From assembly GCF_001687335.1 (NCBI RefSeq), contig NZ_MAGO01000004.1, positions 81,001 through 145,000 of the forward strand: a DNA stretch of 64,000 nt, given 5' to 3'. Position numbers and translations under genes: made by a program. Below the pieces are notes generated by a model. It was not told the origin of the DNA. It made no database searches and was given only the letters and a program-made list of their open reading frames with translations. Shown piece by piece: positions 19,128 to 28,480 of the stretch (position 1 is the stretch's first letter; every line of letters starts with the position of its first letter). The DNA is from Dissulfuribacter thermophilus. Lineage in GTDB: Bacteria > Desulfobacterota > Dissulfuribacteria > Dissulfuribacterales > Dissulfuribacteraceae.

Positions 19128-20060
19128 GTTCAACAAGATAGGTGAAAATGGTATTCCCCTAAAACGCTTTAAAAAATTGTAGGAAAATATTCAGGCCTAT
19201 CTTACAGAAGATAAGTATAATAATAATAGAAAGGCAAATGCAGGGCGTAGACCATTTGGCGTGGTGCTCCTTGTTAAGATTTTGATCTGTAATCCTCGTA
19301 CAATCTTTCAGACGATGCCACAGTGGCCCAGTTGTTGGACCGTCTTTCATTTAAGCATAGGCGACTGGGTACCAGATGCTAAGAGGATATGGCTTTTCAG
19401 GGAGCACCTAAAAGAAGCTTGTTTACTACGTGAGGGATCTTTTCAAGCAGTTTGACAACTAGGTGTGGTACATGGTTTTGAGGACCGTAAGGGCCAAATA
19501 GTAAATGCCAGAATAGTATCTGTGCCAAAACAGAGAAATATTCATGAGTGAAATGCCAAGCCAAAGAGAGGAAAAAATAAGCTTGGCAGGTCCGAGGGAA
19601 AGAGCAGCCAGAAAGACACAGACGCTCAATGGACCTAAAAGGATGGAAGAGCGTATTTTGGATACAAGAATCATATTTCCATAGATGTAGAGCATGAATT
19701 TGTGCGAAAATTTATAGTTACGGATGCATCCGTACATGATAACCAAGTATTTTAAGGAAATTTTAGTTGACCAAAACACAAGTTACAGGGGATGATGGGC
19801 TGACTCTGCCTATCAAAGTCTTGAGAATCTTTCGCTCATCTGCTTGAAAGGATTTATCAAGCGTATCCAACGCAAGGGATGTCGCTATAGCAGCGCTAAC
19901 CAAAATAGGAAATAGGACGGCCTGAAAATGAAACCATGTCTAAGATACAAGCTAGGATAGACATGTATTTCGAGACCAGCTTCAGCGAGCAGGAAACCTG
20001 ATCGTGCGCACCATAGATTTGGCGCGAGCTTGGATCAAGATATGGTTAAAGAATTTATCC
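19128..20060 (+). pseudogene. IS5-family transposase remnant (copy 1)
   Basis: Translated pieces match copy 2: NKIGENGIPLKR at the start, then the DDATEAQ-equivalent region, the RTKAN/DARIVSVPKQR-like block near 19495 and a C-terminal LARAWIKIW. Several stop codons, frameshifts and an internal deletion of about 20 bases near 19347 prevent any full product. It still has Arg (CGC) where copy 2 has a stop, so copy 2 is not simply its parent. Confidence 0.75.
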
Positions 20061-20169
20061 TAACAGCTTTCTTGCGTCTAGGGCCAGATAATATTGGATT
20101 TAAAGTGGAAATAGGTCCCTTGAAAATAATAAATGAGTCCAGACAATATAAAATGACAAATTTCAAAAT

Positions 20170-20211
20170 GAAAACCTTCTATGGTATTTGAATAAAATCT
20201 GTAAAATAAAT
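20170..20211 (+). repeat. 42-bp repeat, copy A (pair at 24064-24105)
   Basis: This segment matches 24064-24105 at about 36 of 42 positions. Copy A lies just inside the right end of IS copy 1, while copy B lies just outside the right end of IS copy 2. The reversed order relative to the terminal repeat is unexplained. Confidence 0.7.
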
Positions 20212-20293
20212 GCCTAGAGGTACTCTTCCTAGAGCGATAGCTGAAACCAGAACCTTTATAAAAAAGCCATATCAAATGCCGAATAAACCAAAG

Positions 20294-20301
20294 GGCGGTA
20301 G
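20294..20301 (+). promoter_or_regulatory. second GGCGGTAG octamer before wzx
   Basis: The octamer GGCGGTAG repeats the ops core ahead of wzx but continues ATAATAC and lacks the CGTG part. It may be a decayed ops element or chance. Confidence 0.2.
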
Positions 20302-20452
20302 ATAATACGTTACCTCTTCACACTGATGGCACGTTCTTGCTACTAACGAAAAAGCACGACTTCATAAACACCATCTTCCAAAAGAGGAAAAAACTCTGAA
20401 GCAGAGAATAATTTTTGAGTGCCTCAAAAAGTTTATCGTAGAGGTAAAATAA

Positions 20453-21718
20453 TTGTTTCAAAAAGTTCAAGTTTTATTGCAGGAAGAAGAGAAAAAAAGA
20501 ATTCTATCGAATTTTTTATCTCTTTTGGTACTCCAAAGTGCGAATTTCCTTTTACCACTAATAATACTACCATATTTAGTACGTACATTGGAACCTGAAA
20601 AATTTGGTTTGATCATGTTTGCTCAAGCATTCATTACTTATTTTACAATTTTTACTGACTATGGATTTAATCTTTCTGCTACGAGAGAAATTTCCATTGC
20701 AAGAGAAAATAAAGAAAAAATTTCAAAAATTTTTTCAGCTGTGATGTTAATTAAAATTATTCTTTTAATTATATCTTTTTTGCTATTATCCGCAATTGTG
20801 TTCAGTTTTACCAGATTTAAGGAAGATCGGTTAGTTTTTATTTTTACTTTTGGAATAGTTTTGGGACAAACAATTTTTCCTGTATGGTTCTTTCAAGGCA
20901 TAGAAAGAATGAAGTATATTACTATCTTAAATATTATTGCAAAATTAATCTTTATGATTGCAATCTTTCTTGTTGTTCACCAAACATCAGATTATTTATA
21001 TGTACCAATTCTTAACTCCATGGGATATATTATTGCTGGTTTAATCTCTTTATATATAATATTTTCACACTTTGATATTCAACTACACAAACCCAAAAAG
21101 TCAATGCTAATCAGATTATTCAAGGAAAGCACTCAGTTATTTTTTTCTAACCTATCAGTGACACTTTTTACCATAAGCAATACATTTATACTTGGTCTTT
21201 TAACCAATAATACCATCGTTGGCGTTTATGCTAGTATAGAAAGAGTTATTATCGCAATAAAAAATCTATATATACCACTCTATCAAGCATTATTCCCATG
21301 GCTATCAAAAAAAAATAAAAAAGAGATTGAGATATTCATAAGAAGATTAATTCCAATCATATTTATTATAAGTTTACTTTTTTTCATAATTCTACTATTC
21401 TTTGCTGAAGATATTCTCAATATACTTTATAGCAATCCTATAATAATACAACATGTATTGATTTTTAAATTCTTTTCTTTAATTTCAATCTTCGCCGCAT
21501 TAAACATGCTATTTAATTTGCTCTATCTTTCTTCAATAAGAGCTTATAAAGAACGTATGAACATAATGCTCAAAAGTGGTTTATATAGCATAACAACTAC
21601 TATAGTAATGACTTTTTTTTTTGGCATTTACGGAACGGCGTTCTCGGCAGTTTCTACTGAATTAGTTTTATTACTGTTTGGAATATACTATTTTACGAAA
21701 ATAAGAAGAAATGGCTAA
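20453..21718 (+). CDS. wzx: Wzx-type O-antigen flippase
   Basis: The 421-residue protein is almost entirely hydrophobic, with about twelve membrane segments. It has the Wzx/MATE-like start FLSLLVLQSANFLLPLIILPYL (near 22-43) and GYIIAGLIS mid-protein. It moves undecaprenyl-linked O-units across the inner membrane. A TTG start at 20453 is used because GAGG lies about 8 bases upstream and no ATG is available near the N-terminus. The gene is very AT-rich, unlike gmd, and overlaps the next gene by 8 nt. Confidence 0.87.
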   Translation: MFQKVQVLLQEEEKKRILSNFLSLLVLQSANFLLPLIILPYLVRTLEPEKFGLIMFAQAFITYFTIFTDYGFNLSATREISIARENKEKISKIFSAVMLIKIILLIISFLLLSAIVFSFTRFKEDRLVFIFTFGIVLGQTIFPVWFFQGIERMKYITILNIIAKLIFMIAIFLVVHQTSDYLYVPILNSMGYIIAGLISLYIIFSHFDIQLHKPKKSMLIRLFKESTQLFFSNLSVTLFTISNTFILGLLTNNTIVGVYASIERVIIAIKNLYIPLYQALFPWLSKKNKKEIEIFIRRLIPIIFIISLLFFIILLFFAEDILNILYSNPIIIQHVLIFKFFSLISIFAALNMLFNLLYLSSIRAYKERMNIMLKSGLYSITTTIVMTFFFGIYGTAFSAVSTELVLLLFGIYYFTKIRRNG

Positions 21719-22775
21719 ATTTATTATATTACAAACTGTTGCTACCGATTATAGGAAGAAATTATTTGATACTATTAACCAAAGATATGGAAATGATTTT
21801 CTGCTTTACGCAGGAGAAGATTATTTCGAACCAACTGTTAAAACAGATAAAACAATTTCATACAGAATCCCCGTCACCAACTATTATTTTTTTAATCGGA
21901 AAATATTATTTCAAATAGGCATGTGGAAAGATGCCCTAACCGCAAAAACTGTAATAATGGAAATGAACCCTCGTATTTTGTCAAACTGGTTATTGCTCAT
22001 TCTACGCAAAATAGCAGGTAAAAAGACTGTGCTATGGGGTCATGCCTGGCCTCGTAAGGGGAAAGACAGTATAAGCGATATCGTAAGACATGGAATGAGG
22101 AATTTAAGCAATACGATAATTACTTATACAAAAACACAAGCAGAAGAACTGCAGGAAAAGATGCCTAATAAAAAAATTGTTTATGCGCCTAACTCTCTGT
22201 TCTATTCACACGAAATGACGGTTTCTAAAAATATAGAACCGACAAATATTATATATGTTGGACGACTGACAAAAAAGAAAAAACCAGCTCTCCTTATAGA
22301 GGCATTTGCTATAGCTATAAATAAGCTTCCTCAACAGGCAAACCTAATTATAGTCGGTGATGGTGAAGAAAAAGAGTATCTTCAAAAATTAGTAAAAAAG
22401 CATGGTATAAAAAACAGGGTAAAATTATTAGGTCATATTAGTGATTATGAAAAACTTAAATCCCTATATAATAAAGCACTTTTTAGTGTGTCTCCTGGCT
22501 ATGTAGGGCTTTCAATAACACAAAGTTTCGGTTTCGGAGTTCCCATGTTGATTTCTAAAAATGAACCTCACTCACCTGAAATAGAAGCAGCCATTGAAGG
22601 AAAAAATTCTATATTCTTCAAAACCAATGATGTACATGACCTTGTAAAAAAGATATTATCTTTTTACAACAATCAAAAGCAGTGGATAGAAAAAAGAGAG
22701 CAAATTTGTAGAACATGTAAATTTAAATATTCTATTGAGTTCATGGCAAAAACTTTTTTTGATTTAAATGATTGA
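21711..22775 (+). CDS. glycosyltransferase family 4
   Basis: The C-terminal domain of this 354-residue protein has NIIYVGRLTKKKKPALLIEAF, then LIIVGDGEEKEYL and the late SITQSFGFGVPMLIS, typical of GT4 donor domains. It is AT-rich like wzx, overlaps it by 8 nt and ends 12 bases before the left end of IS copy 2. It probably adds one sugar of the O-unit; donor and linkage are unknown. Confidence 0.84.
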   Translation: MAKFIILQTVATDYRKKLFDTINQRYGNDFLLYAGEDYFEPTVKTDKTISYRIPVTNYYFFNRKILFQIGMWKDALTAKTVIMEMNPRILSNWLLLILRKIAGKKTVLWGHAWPRKGKDSISDIVRHGMRNLSNTIITYTKTQAEELQEKMPNKKIVYAPNSLFYSHEMTVSKNIEPTNIIYVGRLTKKKKPALLIEAFAIAINKLPQQANLIIVGDGEEKEYLQKLVKKHGIKNRVKLLGHISDYEKLKSLYNKALFSVSPGYVGLSITQSFGFGVPMLISKNEPHSPEIEAAIEGKNSIFFKTNDVHDLVKKILSFYNNQKQWIEKREQICRTCKFKYSIEFMAKTFFDLND

Positions 22776-22786
22776 CGATATTTTCA

Positions 22787-24048
22787 GGGAACTTCTAAAA
22801 ATTACGTGCATCATTTAGAGGTTCAATGTGTACTAGCCTCCTGAAAATACAAGATTTCAGGAGTATTTCAATGAAGCTAATAGGAATGTTTGATCTACAT
22901 ACGTAGGTTTAGCAAGATCGATAAAAACGGAAATCCTCTTAAATGACTTAACGAGGTAGTAGATGGGGAGATATTCAGGCCCATCTTACAGAAGGTAAGA
23001 GATCCGAATAGGAAATCAAAGGCTGGCCGCAGGCCATTTGATGTAGTGCTTATGTTCAAGATTTTGATATTGCAGTCTTTGTATAATCTATCAGACGATG
23101 CCACAGAGGCCCAGATACTGGACCGTCTTTCTTTTATGAGTTTTTTGAATCTTAGTATTGGAGATCGTGTTCCAGATGCCAAGACCATATGGTTATTCAG
23201 AGAACGCCTCAAAGAGGCCGGCATACTGATGGATCTCTTTAGGCAATTTGACAGTTATTTAATAGAGCACGGTTTTGAGGCTCGTAAGGGCCAGATTGTA
23301 GATGCCAGTATAGTGTCTGTTCCGAAGCAGCGGAATACACGTAATAAAAATGCTGGGATAAAGAAAGGAGATAAGAATCCTGACTTGTCTGAAAACATGA
23401 ATAGGCAGAAAGACACAGAGGCTCGTTGGACTAGAAAACATGGGAAAGCATATTTTGGGTACAAGAACCATATTCCCATAGATGTAGAGCATAAGTTCAT
23501 CAGAAAGTTTGTAGTGACAGATGCCTCTGTACATGACGGTCAAGTCTTGAAGGATATTTTGCATGATCATAACACAAGCCGCAAGGTATGGGCTGACTTT
23601 GCCTATAGAAGCAGGAAGAATCTTTTGTACCTGTATCTGAATGGATTTAAAGAATACATTCAGCGGAAGAGCTGTCGGTATGCCAAACTGACCCAAAAAG
23701 AGAAGCGAGGGAACCGGACGAAATCTAGGATACGTTCCAGAATAGAACACGTATTTGGAGTCCACCTTCAAAGAGCCGGGACCCTGATTGTTCGAACCAT
23801 AGGATTAGCGCGAGCCTGGATCAAGATAGAGTTAAGGAATTTATCCTATAACTTGGATCAATATAGTCTACTAGTATCCAGAACGGGGTAATATGTTAGA
23901 AAACTTTCTCGGCTAGGCCTCAGTTAAAATAAAATGAGGCATGAAAATAATGAATCGTGTGGAAAAATTAATCTCACAGTGATGTACAGAAAGTTGTAGG
24001 ACATCTTTTTAGGCAAATTTATAAATAAATGAATTCCTAGAGGTACCC
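22787..24048 (+). mobile_element. IS5-like insertion sequence, copy 2 (1.26 kb)
   Basis: The ends GGGAACTTCTAAAAATT (22787-22803) and the inverted 24032-24048 agree at 13 of 17 positions. They flank one transposase reading frame. No target duplication was seen at the edges. It separates a glycosyltransferase from the polymerase gene in the O-antigen block. Its transposase is disabled at the N-terminus. Confidence 0.8.
22875..23891 (+). pseudogene. IS5-family transposase with N-terminal frameshift and stop (copy 2)
   Basis: From a GTG at 23046, 281 residues are open: NLSDDATEAQILDRLSF, DASIVSVPKQR, the DASVHDG block, and the YREL-type C-terminal region with RIEHVFG. This is the DDE domain of the IS5 group. 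Upstream homology begins at ATG 22875 but needs a frameshift near 22900, and an in-frame TGA sits at 22944-22946 where copy 1 has an Arg codon. Full-length transposase is therefore not made. The truncated product might still be translated, but activity is doubtful. Confidence 0.75.
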
Positions 24049-24063
24049 ACAAAATTTAAAAAA

Positions 24064-24105
24064 GAAAACCTTCTATGTGTTTTGAACAAAATCTGGAAAA
24101 TGAAT
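24064..24105 (+). repeat. 42-bp repeat, copy B (pair at 20170-20211)
   Basis: It matches 20170-20211 and includes the first codons of the polymerase frame, so the annotated N-terminus of that gene may come from element-associated DNA. Confidence 0.7.
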
Positions 24106-25391
24106 CCCTTAAGATACCAAACATTTTTAAGAAACAAATGAGCTCACTTGCAATAAAAATTCCACGTATTTTCTATTATCTAGGCTGCCTAACTATAGCT
24201 CAAATGATATTTAGACCTGCTTTTTCAACAACTTTATCTGATTATCTTTTTTTCATATCTCTAATATTTGCACTAATCAACATTACTATAAAATCAGAAG
24301 AAATAAAATATAATATCCCAAATGGTCTGACAATTGGCGTATATCTATTTCTTATAAATTTATTTCTGACATTGCTATTTGTTGATGATAGCCATCTTGT
24401 AAAATTTTCTACTATAGTTGCGGTAAAATTTTTATATCTTATTTTAATTTGGTTTTGGTTGAGTATGAATATTTTGCGAACCCCCTCTCAGGTAAAATTT
24501 GCCTTAATATGCTTTGGAATTTCGTGTGCCATTAGCGCTGTGTATGGGGTGTTTGAAAATCCACAATATTTATGGCAGCGGCCTAAAGGAATGGCTGATC
24601 ATGTTAACCAATTTGGGGCAACATGCGGAATGGGAACTATTTTGGGCTTTTCTTATTTGTGGAACACAATAAGGGACTTTACTAAGCAAAATAAAACTCA
24701 GCTACTCGTTTTTCTCTTTATATTTATAAGTTGTTTAGCCGGCCTATATGTATCTGAGTCGTTAGGATCACTACTTGCTGTTGGCGTTGCCCTATTAGTT
24801 TGGACAATATTAAAGGGGGCAAGGCTAAAGAAAATTATTGTTGTTAGCCTAGGAATACTTGCGTGCTGGATTTTCTTACTTCATCAGGCACAGTATAATA
24901 AATATTCCATAGCTCAACGTTTTAAACGTGAGACTAACTTAAATAATAGGAATGCGACATTAACCTCTCGCCTTCTAACCTATAGGGTAGCCCTTGAACG
25001 TATTTTCCATAACCCACTGATTGGCGAAGGAATAGGTAAAAAATTAAATGAAACCGGATATGAAGTCCATAATATTTTTCTGAAGGTACTTTTTGAATGC
25101 GGCTTTATTGCAATGTTTGGCTTTGTATTAATTTTATATTCATCTTTTAAACATTTAATATTCCTCTTTAACAATTCTCAGTCTACCGAAGAAAAACAAC
25201 TCTCAATTGCACTTCTTTTATGTTTTATAGTTTATTTTGTTATTTGCCTGAAAGAGCCTATTTTTTATAACCGTTTTGGATGGCTTCCAATAGCACTTGC
25301 TCTTGCACTAAATGATATTTTAGCCACTAAGGAGGCCCATCTGCATGCTAGACAACCTAATATTTCTTCCTCTGAAATCTCTTTTTTTTAA
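24075..25391 (+). CDS. wzy: O-antigen polymerase/ligase family protein (Wzy-like)
   Basis: This 438-residue membrane protein has about eleven hydrophobic segments and the late conserved loop ATLTSRLLTYRVALERI, then GEGIGK and VHNIFLKVLFECG. The latter is the HN-type motif of the Wzy_C/O-antigen ligase family. Next to wzx in an O-unit block it is best read as the Wzy polymerase. The first ~10 codons from ATG 24075 lie in the 42-bp repeat. The ATG at 24138, just before the first hydrophobic region, is the more likely ancestral start. Confidence 0.78.
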   Translation: MCFEQNLENESLKIPNIFKKQMSSLAIKIPRIFYYLGCLTIAQMIFRPAFSTTLSDYLFFISLIFALINITIKSEEIKYNIPNGLTIGVYLFLINLFLTLLFVDDSHLVKFSTIVAVKFLYLILIWFWLSMNILRTPSQVKFALICFGISCAISAVYGVFENPQYLWQRPKGMADHVNQFGATCGMGTILGFSYLWNTIRDFTKQNKTQLLVFLFIFISCLAGLYVSESLGSLLAVGVALLVWTILKGARLKKIIVVSLGILACWIFLLHQAQYNKYSIAQRFKRETNLNNRNATLTSRLLTYRVALERIFHNPLIGEGIGKKLNETGYEVHNIFLKVLFECGFIAMFGFVLILYSSFKHLIFLFNNSQSTEEKQLSIALLLCFIVYFVICLKEPIFYNRFGWLPIALALALNDILATKEAHLHARQPNISSSEISFF

Positions 25392-25429
25392 AGAAATGCT
25401 AATCACAAAAACTTTCTGGGAGGAATCTT

Positions 25430-26500
25430 TTGATTTTTATTGGCCCATTGCCCCCCCCCGTCCACGGCATGGCTGCGGCTAATCAGGCAGTTCTAGACCG
25501 CCTAGAATCCGATGGCTGGAAAATAGAAAAACTTAATACAGCTCCCCGAACGTTAAGCCGATCCTTATTTGCACGCTTGGGACGGTTGTTGCCCGTGCTA
25601 CGAGCATGGTGGCGCCTTCTTAGATATAATACTAGAAACCGAAAAACTGTAGTTTATCTGGCACTCGCAGGAGGATGGGGACAGCTTTACGATTTGATCA
25701 CGGTATGTATTTGCAGAGTTAAAAGAATGCGTATTGTCTTTCATCATCATAGTGTTGCATATCTAAACAAAACTTATCCCCTAACATGTTTAATAATTAG
25801 GGCCGCTGGCAAGGACAGTGGCCATGTAGTGTTGTGCGATGATATGCGAAAGGCTTTGAAGACCTGTTATCAAGCTCCTAATGTAGTAGTGTTGTCCAAT
25901 GGAGCATTATTCCCAATCGAAAAAAGCTCAGTGCAACGTCCAAAAGTACGCACAATTGGTTTTTTGAGCAATCTTACATATGAAAAAGGCGGAGGAATCG
26001 TAACTGCATTGGCTAAAGCTATAAAAGATCGAAGCTGGCCTTTAAAAGTTGTCGTAGCCGGCCCTTGCGTTGACGATCAACTTTCGTCCGAACTAAAAGC
26101 TGCAGAAGCTAAAGGCATTTTACAATGGATTGGCCCTGTTTATGGGAATGAGAAAGAAAAATTTTGGTCAACGATTGATGTTTTCATCTTCCCCACTCAA
26201 TATCAGAATGAGGCCGAACCATTAGTATTGTGGGAAGCCTTGGCAACGGGAACTCCAGTGATAGCCTATAGGCGTGGATGCATTGCGGAACAGGTTGCAG
26301 AAGCCGGTGTGATAGTTCCCATAAATGAAAATTTTATTGGCAAAGCTTTATCCGTTTTAGACTCTTGTATTAAGGATACAGCCTATTACAAGGCCCTATC
26401 CGAAACAGCTAGAAAACGCTATGCAAATGTTCGCAGACAGTGTGAAGCAGACTGGAATACTTTCAAGTTACTATTGAAGAGAGGCTTGGATGCCAATTGA
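25430..26500 (+). CDS. glycosyltransferase family 4
   Basis: The protein starts IFIGPLPPPVHGMAAANQA, a common GT4 N-terminus. Later parts include TIGFLSNLTYEKGG, VVAGPC and EAEPLVLWEALATGTPVIAY, the donor-binding E-x7-E motif. A TTG start at 25430 follows GGGAGG and begins exactly at the conserved strand. Codons 8-10 are a run of nine C residues (25451-25459), a possible slippage site. It overlaps the acetyltransferase by 11 nt. Confidence 0.86.
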   Translation: MIFIGPLPPPVHGMAAANQAVLDRLESDGWKIEKLNTAPRTLSRSLFARLGRLLPVLRAWWRLLRYNTRNRKTVVYLALAGGWGQLYDLITVCICRVKRMRIVFHHHSVAYLNKTYPLTCLIIRAAGKDSGHVVLCDDMRKALKTCYQAPNVVVLSNGALFPIEKSSVQRPKVRTIGFLSNLTYEKGGGIVTALAKAIKDRSWPLKVVVAGPCVDDQLSSELKAAEAKGILQWIGPVYGNEKEKFWSTIDVFIFPTQYQNEAEPLVLWEALATGTPVIAYRRGCIAEQVAEAGVIVPINENFIGKALSVLDSCIKDTAYYKALSETARKRYANVRRQCEADWNTFKLLLKRGLDAN

Positions 26501-27071
26501 TGAATGCCAATTAGAAAAAGCAACTTGGCAAAATTTAGCTAGTTTTCGTTTGCCACCTGGATTTCGGGGGCGGCCTGCTTTGTTTGTGCAATTATGGTGG
26601 ATAGTGCAGGCAACATTATTCGCTTGGTCACCTCAATTCATGTATGGTTGGCGGCGCCTTTTATTACGTTTATTTGGAGCACAAATAGGGAAGCGAGTAT
26701 TAATTAGACCTTCTGTTAAGATTACATATCCATGGAAGGTAAAAATAGACGATTATTCATGGATAGGTGATGATGTAGTGCTTTACAGTTTAGGAAAAAT
26801 TGAAATCGGAAAACATGTAGTTGTTTCGCAGCGATCTTACTTATGCGCAGCGAGCCATGATTATACCAAAACGACATTTGATATTTTTGATCAAAAAATT
26901 GTGATAGGGGATCAGGTTTGGCTAGCTACTGATGTATTTGTGGCCCCTGGAGTGAAAATTGGAGACGGTACAGTAGTGGGGGCCAGGAGTTCTGTATTCA
27001 ATGATCTTCCATCAGGAACAATTTGTTATGGTACCCCAGCTAAGCTTGTAAAAAAACGCACTTCTATTTAA
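26490..27071 (+). CDS. wcaF: WcaF-like sugar O-acetyltransferase (left-handed beta-helix)
   Basis: The 193-residue protein starts FRLPPGFRGRPALFVQLWWIVQ near 17-38, the N-terminal pattern of WcaF-type acetyltransferases. Hexapeptide repeats follow, such as IGKRVLIRP, IEIGKHVVVSQ and VAPGVKIGDGTVVGARSSV. The catalytic His lies in AASHDY. It acetylates a sugar on the lipid-linked unit using acetyl-CoA. It is coupled to both neighbours, with WcaI directly following. Confidence 0.86.
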   Translation: MPIDECQLEKATWQNLASFRLPPGFRGRPALFVQLWWIVQATLFAWSPQFMYGWRRLLLRLFGAQIGKRVLIRPSVKITYPWKVKIDDYSWIGDDVVLYSLGKIEIGKHVVVSQRSYLCAASHDYTKTTFDIFDQKIVIGDQVWLATDVFVAPGVKIGDGTVVGARSSVFNDLPSGTICYGTPAKLVKKRTSI

Positions 27072-28313
27072 ATGATGCGTATTCTCATCTACGGCATAAA
27101 TTATGCACCGGAACTTACTGGTATAGGCAAATACACGGGTGATATGGCTGTATGGCTGGCAAAACAAGGCCATGAAGTCCGAGTTGTAACCGCGCCTCCT
27201 TATTATCCGAACTGGAAAATTGCTAAGGGATATGCTGGGTGGCGATATATCAGAGAGAGTATCAATGGAGTAAATGTTTGGCGTTGCCCATTATATGTAC
27301 CGAAATTGCCTACTGGCTTAAAACGGCTTGTTCATCTGGCCAGTTTCGCTGTGAGTAGCCTGCCTATAATGCTTCGCCATGTTTTTTGGAAGCCTGATGT
27401 GGTTTTTGTAATCGAGCCACCATTTTTTTGTGCACCTTCGGCATGGCTTGTAGCCCGCCTAACCTGCGCACAAGCCTGGCTCCACATTCAAGATTTCGAA
27501 CTAGATGCGGCATTTGAACTAGGCCTTCTGAGCAAGCAGGGCATTAAAAAAATAGCGGCTACACTAGAAAGATGGTTAATGCGCCGATTTGATAGAGTGT
27601 CGTCAATATCTGATAGTATGGCTGACCGTTTAGTCGCTAAGGGAGTTCCACCCGAAAAAATTGTTCTTTTTCCTAATTGGGCCGATACCGATATTCTTCG
27701 ATTTGACAAAAAAAAGGCTGCAAAATTTCGTAAAAAAAATGGTCTTAAAGAAAATGATTTTATTATATTATATTCAGGGAATATGGGGCATAAACAGGGC
27801 CTTGAAATAGTTCTAGAGGCGGCCAGAAAACTGAAACATTATCAAGAGATAAAATTTATTTTATGTGGAGAAGGAGCGGTAAAGCGAGATTTACAGAGCC
27901 GAGCGTTAAGGATGCACCTAACAAACATAATGTTTCTTCCTCTACAACCTCAAGACGCTTTTATTGGAATGCTTTCTGCGGCAGATCTTCACCTGGTCAT
28001 TCAAAGAGCAAATGCGGCAGATCTAGTGCTTCCATCAAAACTAACAAATATTTTGTCTGTGGGAGGTTTGGCTTTAGTGACCACAGAACCAGACACAGAA
28101 TTGGGGCGTCTAGCAGCAAAAAATCCAGGCATTTTTTTTACCTGCCCCCCAGATAATTCTGCTAGTTTAACTACAGCGATAGAAAGAATTTTTAAAGAAA
28201 AAAAACATAGTATAAGCAAAGGACCATACAAACTGGCAAGAGAATATGCTGAGGAGCATTTTAACAAAGAAAATATACTTAAATCTTTTTTAGATCAATT
28301 TAAACACAAATAA
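27072..28313 (+). CDS. wcaI: WcaI-like glycosyltransferase family 4
   Basis: At 413 residues it has the WcaI-like start MRILIYGINYAPELTGIGKY, then VTAPPYYPNW, ending with a GT4 donor domain (LYSGNMGHKQGLE, FLPLQP, LPSKLTNILSVGG). WcaI adds a sugar during colanic acid-type repeat assembly. Its pairing with a WcaF-like gene matches the colanic acid gene order. The start ATGATG directly abuts the acetyltransferase stop; the first or second ATG are both possible. Confidence 0.88.
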   Translation: MMRILIYGINYAPELTGIGKYTGDMAVWLAKQGHEVRVVTAPPYYPNWKIAKGYAGWRYIRESINGVNVWRCPLYVPKLPTGLKRLVHLASFAVSSLPIMLRHVFWKPDVVFVIEPPFFCAPSAWLVARLTCAQAWLHIQDFELDAAFELGLLSKQGIKKIAATLERWLMRRFDRVSSISDSMADRLVAKGVPPEKIVLFPNWADTDILRFDKKKAAKFRKKNGLKENDFIILYSGNMGHKQGLEIVLEAARKLKHYQEIKFILCGEGAVKRDLQSRALRMHLTNIMFLPLQPQDAFIGMLSAADLHLVIQRANAADLVLPSKLTNILSVGGLALVTTEPDTELGRLAAKNPGIFFTCPPDNSASLTTAIERIFKEKKHSISKGPYKLAREYAEEHFNKENILKSFLDQFKHK

Positions 28314-28480
28314 ATGCTAGATTTGATTACCATTAAAATTGCCATCATAACTAAACAAATAAAAACATCAAAAAAATCTATAATTTTGTATTTCAACCTC
28401 AAAAAAAAACAATATCTAATTATTTAAAAACAGAAAGAATTCAATTTCTTCTTGTAAAATTTAAAGCTTCATCTTTAAAA

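Larger units (their letters stand above)
19128..20225 (+). mobile_element. degenerate IS5-like element, copy 1
   Basis: The segment from about 19128 to 20060 aligns along its length with the transposase region of copy 2 (22787-24048). The right end GCCTAGAGGTACTC (20212-20225) matches the terminal repeat of copy 2. The left terminal repeat was not found, so the left part is probably deleted or diverged. It sits between gmd and wzx. Confidence 0.75.
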
